Below are positions 12,360-16,354 of a stretch of DNA of 16,354 nucleotides, piece after piece. The notes under the pieces were generated by a model. The model did not search any database and had not been told where the DNA came from. It saw only the letters and a list, made by a program, of their open reading frames with translations. The position numbers and the translations under genes are program-made. Source of the stretch: JAAYZM01 sp964510785 (lineage in GTDB: Bacteria; Actinomycetota; Actinomycetes; Actinomycetales; Cellulomonadaceae); assembly GCA_964510785.1 (NCBI GenBank), contig CAZECM010000063.1, forward strand, positions 1 through 16,354, given 5' to 3'. Positions within the stretch are counted from its first letter, which is position 1, and every line of letters begins with the position of its first letter.

Positions 12360-13496
12360 TCAGGGTAGGAGGGCGAGCGCCTGGCGGGCGATCGCGAGCT
12401 CCTCGTTCGTCGGGACCACCGCGACCGTGACGGGGGAGCCGTCGGGGGAGATCACCCGTGCACGCCTGGAACGCTCCGCGTTGCGCTCCGGGTCGACGGC
12501 GATCCCCAGCCGCTCGAGCCCGGACAGCGCACCGGCCCGCACGACGTCGTCGTTCTCGCCCACCCCGGCAGTGAACGCGATGACGTCCACGCCGCCGAGC
12601 ACGGCGAGGTAGGCCCCGACGTACTTGCGCAGCCGGTGCAGGTACACGTCGAGGGCGAGCCGGGCCGACGGCGAGCCCTCGGCGATGAGCCGGTGCAGCT
12701 CGCGGAAGTCGTTGACCCCCGAGAGTCCCTTGATCCCCGAGCGCCGGTTGAGCAGCACGTCGAGCTCGTCGATCGACATTCCCGCGGTGCGCGCGAGGTG
12801 GAACACGATCCCGGCGTCGATGTCGCCGGAGCGGGTCCCCATGACGAGCCCCTCGAGCGGCGTGAGACCCATCGACGTCTCGACGGCGACCCCGCCCCGC
12901 ACGGCGGACACGGACGCGCCGTTGCCGAGGTGGCACACGATCTGGTCGATCTCGCCGATCGGCCGCCCCACGAGCTCGGCGGCAGCCGCGGCCACGAACT
13001 GGTGCGACGTCCCGTGGAAGCCGTAGCGGCGCACCTCGTACTCTGCGGCGACCTCGGCATCGATCGCGTAGGTCGCGGCGGCCTCCGGCAGCGTGTGGAA
13101 GAACGCGGTGTCGAAGACGACTACGTGCGGCACGTCCGGCAGCAGCTCGCGCGCGACCTCGATGCCGCGCACGTTCGCGGGGTTGTGCAGCGGGGCGAGG
13201 GGGACGAGCGCGTGGATCTTGGCGACGACGTCGTCGTCCGCGAGCACCGGCGCCCCGAAGTCGGGCCCGCCGTGGACCACGCGGTGCCCGACGGCGACGA
13301 TCCCCGCCTCGTCGAGCGACCCGAGCGAGTCGAGGGCGGCACGCAGCGCCTCACCGTGGTCGGCGACCCCGCCGGGCTCGCCGATCCGCTCGACGAGCCC
13401 CGAGGCGACCGCCGTCCCGCTGCTCGGCTCGACGAGCTGGTACTTGAGCGAGCTCGACCCGGAGTTGACGACCAGGACGCGGGGGGACTGCCCCAT
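12360..13496 (-). CDS. ackA: Acetate kinase
   Basis: The 378-residue protein is a full acetate kinase, which interconverts acetyl phosphate plus ADP and acetate plus ATP. Visible family motifs are VNSGSSSLKY with Asn11, GHRVVHGG with Arg72, VVFDTAFFHTLP with the catalytic Asp129, YGFHGTSH with His161, MGTRSGDIDAG with Arg222, FTAGVGEN (308-315) and the metal-linked TNEEL (363-367). Its ATG overlaps the pta stop (TGATG) and has AAGGAG eight to nine bases upstream inside pta, so it is the last gene of the xfp-pta-ackA operon. The 75 bases to the next minus-strand gene hold only a weak short dyad (GGACGTCC, 12325-12332) and no clear terminator. In this operon it most likely makes ATP from phosphoketolase-derived acetyl phosphate. 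Confidence 0.95.
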   Translation of the reverse strand: MGQSPRVLVVNSGSSSLKYQLVEPSSGTAVASGLVERIGEPGGVADHGEALRAALDSLGSLDEAGIVAVGHRVVHGGPDFGAPVLADDDVVAKIHALVPLAPLHNPANVRGIEVARELLPDVPHVVVFDTAFFHTLPEAAATYAIDAEVAAEYEVRRYGFHGTSHQFVAAAAAELVGRPIGEIDQIVCHLGNGASVSAVRGGVAVETSMGLTPLEGLVMGTRSGDIDAGIVFHLARTAGMSIDELDVLLNRRSGIKGLSGVNDFRELHRLIAEGSPSARLALDVYLHRLRKYVGAYLAVLGGVDVIAFTAGVGENDDVVRAGALSGLERLGIAVDPERNAERSRRARVISPDGSPVTVAVVPTNEELAIARQALALLP

Positions 13497-15583
13497 CAGT
13501 GCTCTCCTTCTGCGACCGCGTCCAGGCCCTGTGCCTGGATCGCCGTGATGGCCACGGTGTTGACGATGTCCTGCACGAGCGCCCCGCGCGACAGGTCGTT
13601 GACCGGCTTGCGCAGGCCCTGCAGCACGGGGCCGATCGCGACCGCACCAGCGGAACGCTGCACGGCCTTGTACGTGTTGTTTCCCGTGTTGAGGTCGGGG
13701 AACACGAGCACGGTAGCGCGCCCGGCGACGGGGGAGTCGGGAGCCTTCGAGGCGCCGACGGCGGGGTCCACGGCGGCGTCGTACTGCATCGGGCCGTCGA
13801 CGACGAGGTCCGGGCGCCGTTCCCGCACGAGCACGGTCGCCTCACGGACCTTGTCGACGTCCGCGCCCGTGCCGGAGTCGCCCGTCGAGTAGGACAGCAT
13901 CGCGATGCGCGGCTCGATGCCGAACTGCTGCGCCGTCTCCGCCGAGGAGATCGCGATGTCCGCGAGCTGCGTCGCCGTCGGGTCCGGGATGACGGCGCAG
14001 TCGCCGTACACGAGCACGCGGTCCTCGAGGCACATGAGGAACACGGAGGACACGACGCCGACGTCGGGCCGTGTCTTGATGATCTCGAACGCGGGCTTGA
14101 TGGTGTGCGCCGTGGTGTGCATCGCGCCGGAGACCATGCCGTCGGCGAGGCCCAGCTCGACCATCATCGTGCCGAAGTAGGACACGGAGGACACGACTTC
14201 CCGCGCCCGGTCCACCGTCATACCCTTGTGCTCGCGCAGCCGCGCGTACTCGTGCGCGAAGTGCTCGGACAGCTCCGTGGACGCCTTCGGGTCGATGACC
14301 TTCGCGGCCGAGAGGTCGAGGCCGAGCTCGGTGCCGCGCGCCCGGATCGAGTCCTCCTCGCCGAGGATCGTCAGGTCCGCGACCTCGCGCTGCAGGAGCG
14401 TGAACGCGGCCCGCAGGATCCGGTCGTCCTTCCCCTCGGGCAGCACGACGTGCTTGCGGTCGCCGCGGGCCCGGTCGAGCAGCCCGTACTCGAACATGAG
14501 CGGGGTGACGACCTCGATGCGTGGCACCTCGAGCGCCGCGAGCAGGGCCTCGCCGTCGACGTGCTTCTCGAACAGGGCGAGGGCCGTGTCGACCTTGCGC
14601 TGGGAGTCCGCGGCGAGGCGGCCGCGGGTCGAGGCGGCGGCGCTCGCGGAGCGGAACGTGCCGAGGTTGGTGCGGATGACGGGCAGGCGCTGCCCGAGCC
14701 CCTCGACGAGCCGGGCGACGGCGGGCGGCGGGTAGAAGCCGCCGTTGAGGACGATGCCGGCGAGGGACGGCGAGCCCGGCGCCGCGTGCGCCATGACGAG
14801 CCCGAGCAGCACGTCCGAGCGGTCGCCGGGGGTGATGACGACGGCACCGTCGGACAACCGCGGCAGCAGGTGCTCGACGGACATCGCGCCGATGAGCACC
14901 TCGAGCGCCTCGCGGGACAACAGCTCGGGGTCGCCCATCGCGAGCCGCCCGTCGACCGCCTCCATGAGCGCGCCGACCGTGGGGGCGACGAGGAACGGCT
15001 CCTCGGGCAGCGCCCACGCGGGTACCGGCCCCTCGAGCGCGCGCCGCACGTCCCCGAGCGGCGTGGTGGTGCAGCGGTTGGCGATGACGCCGATCGTCTG
15101 GGCGTGATGGGCGTGCAGCTCGGCGAGCGCGACGTCCACGGCGTGACGCACCTCGCCCGCGCTGCGGGAGTTGCCGGAGACGACGAGCAGCACGGGCGAG
15201 CCGAGGTTCGCCGCGACGCGCGCGTTGAAGGACAGCTCGGTGGCACCGGCGACGTCGGTGTAGTCCGAGCCGACGATGACGACGGCGTCGCACGAGTGGG
15301 CCATCGCGTGATAGCGCGACACGATCGTCGCGAGCGCAGCCTCGGGGTCCGCGTGCACGTCGTCGTACGTGACCCCGACGCACTCCTCGTAGGACAGGTC
15401 GACGCCGTCGTGGCCGAGCAGGAGCTCGAGCACGTAGTCACGCTGGTCGGTGCTCCGCGCCACGGGGCGGAACACGCCGACGCGCTGCACCCGGCGGGTC
15501 AGCAGGTCGAGCAGCCCGAGGGCCACCGTCGACTTGCCGGTCTCGCCCTCCTGGGCCGAGACGTAGATGGACCGGGTGCTCAT
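13496..15583 (-). CDS. pta: Phosphate acetyltransferase, long form
   Basis: The 695-residue protein has the three-part long Pta layout: an N-terminal P-loop domain related to dethiobiotin synthetase with QEGETGKST (11-19), a central DRTGG-type domain (about 215-335, with TPGDRSDVLL), and the C-terminal PTA_PTB catalytic domain (about 375-690). The catalytic part shows DGMVSGAMHTTAHTIKPAF (481-499), SYSTGDSG (564-571), DGPMQYDAAVDP and FPDLNTGNNTYKA (628-640). It interconverts acetyl-CoA plus phosphate and acetyl phosphate plus CoA. I chose ATG 15583 because GGAGGAGA lies just upstream and MSTRSIYVSA begins the P-loop domain; an in-frame GTG further upstream would overlap xfp heavily with a basic sequence of no family likeness. 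It overlaps xfp by four bases and ackA by one. Confidence 0.95.
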   Translation of the reverse strand: MSTRSIYVSAQEGETGKSTVALGLLDLLTRRVQRVGVFRPVARSTDQRDYVLELLLGHDGVDLSYEECVGVTYDDVHADPEAALATIVSRYHAMAHSCDAVVIVGSDYTDVAGATELSFNARVAANLGSPVLLVVSGNSRSAGEVRHAVDVALAELHAHHAQTIGVIANRCTTTPLGDVRRALEGPVPAWALPEEPFLVAPTVGALMEAVDGRLAMGDPELLSREALEVLIGAMSVEHLLPRLSDGAVVITPGDRSDVLLGLVMAHAAPGSPSLAGIVLNGGFYPPPAVARLVEGLGQRLPVIRTNLGTFRSASAAASTRGRLAADSQRKVDTALALFEKHVDGEALLAALEVPRIEVVTPLMFEYGLLDRARGDRKHVVLPEGKDDRILRAAFTLLQREVADLTILGEEDSIRARGTELGLDLSAAKVIDPKASTELSEHFAHEYARLREHKGMTVDRAREVVSSVSYFGTMMVELGLADGMVSGAMHTTAHTIKPAFEIIKTRPDVGVVSSVFLMCLEDRVLVYGDCAVIPDPTATQLADIAISSAETAQQFGIEPRIAMLSYSTGDSGTGADVDKVREATVLVRERRPDLVVDGPMQYDAAVDPAVGASKAPDSPVAGRATVLVFPDLNTGNNTYKAVQRSAGAVAIGPVLQGLRKPVNDLSRGALVQDIVNTVAITAIQAQGLDAVAEGEH

Positions 15584-16354
15584 TCGTTGTCTCCTCCGGT
15601 GGCGGCCGTCGCCGTCTGCGGCCCGCCGGTCGTGGTGGCGGTGTCGCCCGCGTCGGGCCACACCCATGCCGCGACCTCCGGGACGTCCTCCCCGTGGTCG
15701 CGCGTGTACTGCCTCGCCCGCAGCCGGGCGTCGACCATCTCCTGGCGCAGCTCGGCGGCGCGCGTGCCGAGCGAGGGTACGCGGTCGATGACGTCCATCA
15801 CCAGGTGGTACCGGTCGAGGTCGTTGAGCATCACCATGTCGAACGGCGTCGTCGTCGTCCCCTCCTCCTTGTACCCGCGCACGTGCAGGTTCGCGTGACC
15901 GTGGCGGCGGTAGGTGAGGCGGTGGATGAGCCAGGGGTAGCCGTGGTAGGCGAAGATGATCGGCTTGTCCGCCGTGAACACGGTGTCGAAGTCGCGGTCT
16001 GACATGCCGTGGGGGTGCTCGCGCTCGTCCTGCAGCCGCATGAGGTCAACGACGTTGACGACACGCACGCTCAGCTCGGGCAGGTGGCGGCGCAGCAGGT
16101 CCGCGGCCGCGAGCACCTCGAGCGTCGGCACGTCTCCGGCGCACGCGAGGACGACGTCGGGGTCCTCGCCCCGCTCCTCCGTGCCCGCCCACTCCCAGAT
16201 GCCCACGCCCCGGGCGCAGTGGGCGACGGCCTCGTCCATGGACAGGAAGCACGGCGCCGGCTGCTTGCCCGCGACCACGACGTTGACGAGGTTGCGGCTG
16301 CGCAGCGCGTGGTCGTAGGTGACGAGCAGCGTGTTGGCGTCCGGCGGCAGGTAC
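15580..16354 (-). CDS. xfp: Xylulose-5-phosphate/fructose-6-phosphate phosphoketolase, C-terminal part (5' end outside window)
   Basis: About 257 C-terminal residues are visible and the frame stays open to the window edge. They match the last third of phosphoketolase: LPPDANTLL, NLVNVVVAGKQPAP, AHCARGVGIWEWAG, PDVVLACAGDVPTLEVLAAADLLR, VVNVVDLMRLQ, EHPHGMSD, KPIIFAYHGYPWLIHRLTYR and NLHVRGYKEEGTTTTPFDM. The thiamine-diphosphate enzyme splits xylulose-5-phosphate (or fructose-6-phosphate) with phosphate into acetyl phosphate and glyceraldehyde-3-phosphate (or erythrose-4-phosphate). The N-terminal ThDP-binding part is not visible. The C-terminus after WVWPDAG is a low-complexity Thr/Gly/Ala tail. 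The stop overlaps the pta start (ATGA). It is the first visible gene of the operon and feeds acetyl phosphate directly to Pta and AckA. Confidence 0.95.
   Translation of the reverse strand, partial: YLPPDANTLLVTYDHALRSRNLVNVVVAGKQPAPCFLSMDEAVAHCARGVGIWEWAGTEERGEDPDVVLACAGDVPTLEVLAAADLLRRHLPELSVRVVNVVDLMRLQDEREHPHGMSDRDFDTVFTADKPIIFAYHGYPWLIHRLTYRRHGHANLHVRGYKEEGTTTTPFDMVMLNDLDRYHLVMDVIDRVPSLGTRAAELRQEMVDARLRARQYTRDHGEDVPEVAAWVWPDAGDTATTTGGPQTATAATGGDNE

Noticed and set aside
15584..15667. A longer Pta with 28 extra N-terminal residues starting at 15667
   Set aside because: The extension is an arginine/histidine-rich string out of keeping with the family and fully overlaps xfp. The ATG at 15583 has a good ribosome site.

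Overview
The window is very GC-rich bacterial DNA with dense, tightly packed genes. Its gene content (GuaB3-family protein, GabD2-type succinate-semialdehyde dehydrogenase, long-form Pta beside phosphoketolase, GTG starts, candidate leaderless promoters) points to an actinobacterium. My best guess is a Micrococcales relative of Cellulomonas, but that is an inference from style and content, not a database match.

Layout. (1) 2-2136, plus strand: the 3' part of a GuaB3-family IMP dehydrogenase-related gene, then a succinate-semialdehyde dehydrogenase. (2) 2250-2732, plus: a small four-helix membrane protein of unknown function. (3) 2810-4321, minus: a short RNB-domain (RNase II/R-like) protein. 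(4) 4322-4638: a 317-base divergent control region with a near-perfect 22-bp inverted repeat and a recognisable promoter. (5) 4639-11494, plus: a polyol/sugar PTS operon, in order DeoR-type regulator, PfkB-family sugar-phosphate kinase, mannitol-type EIIC, EIIB and EIIA on separate genes, a zinc-dependent medium-chain dehydrogenase, HPr and Enzyme I. (6) 11601-12284, minus: a LiaF-like membrane protein. (7) 12360-16354, minus: an overlapping xfp-pta-ackA operon, with xfp cut by the window end.

How the genes work together. The PTS operon carries the whole phosphorelay (EI, HPr, EIIA, EIIB, EIIC) plus a dehydrogenase and a kinase that could take an imported polyol phosphate to a ketose bisphosphate. 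The EIIC is strikingly like E. coli MtlA, yet no classical mannitol-1-phosphate dehydrogenase is present; a zinc MDR enzyme sits in its place. The neighbouring xfp-pta-ackA operon would turn fructose-6-phosphate or xylulose-5-phosphate into acetyl phosphate, then acetate plus ATP or acetyl-CoA.

The least explained signal is non-coding. A four-unit palindromic repeat, two direct and two inverted copies of a GCGASGTAGKNCCG-like unit at about 18-20-nt spacing, occurs three times (2146-2214, 2768-2840, 11516-11600), each time at the 3' end of a gene. One copy supplies the last codons and stop of the RNB gene. Three minus- or plus-strand genes also share an identical TANNNT-6 nt-ATG layout that suggests leaderless transcripts. 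Apart from these, the window is mostly ordinary central metabolism.
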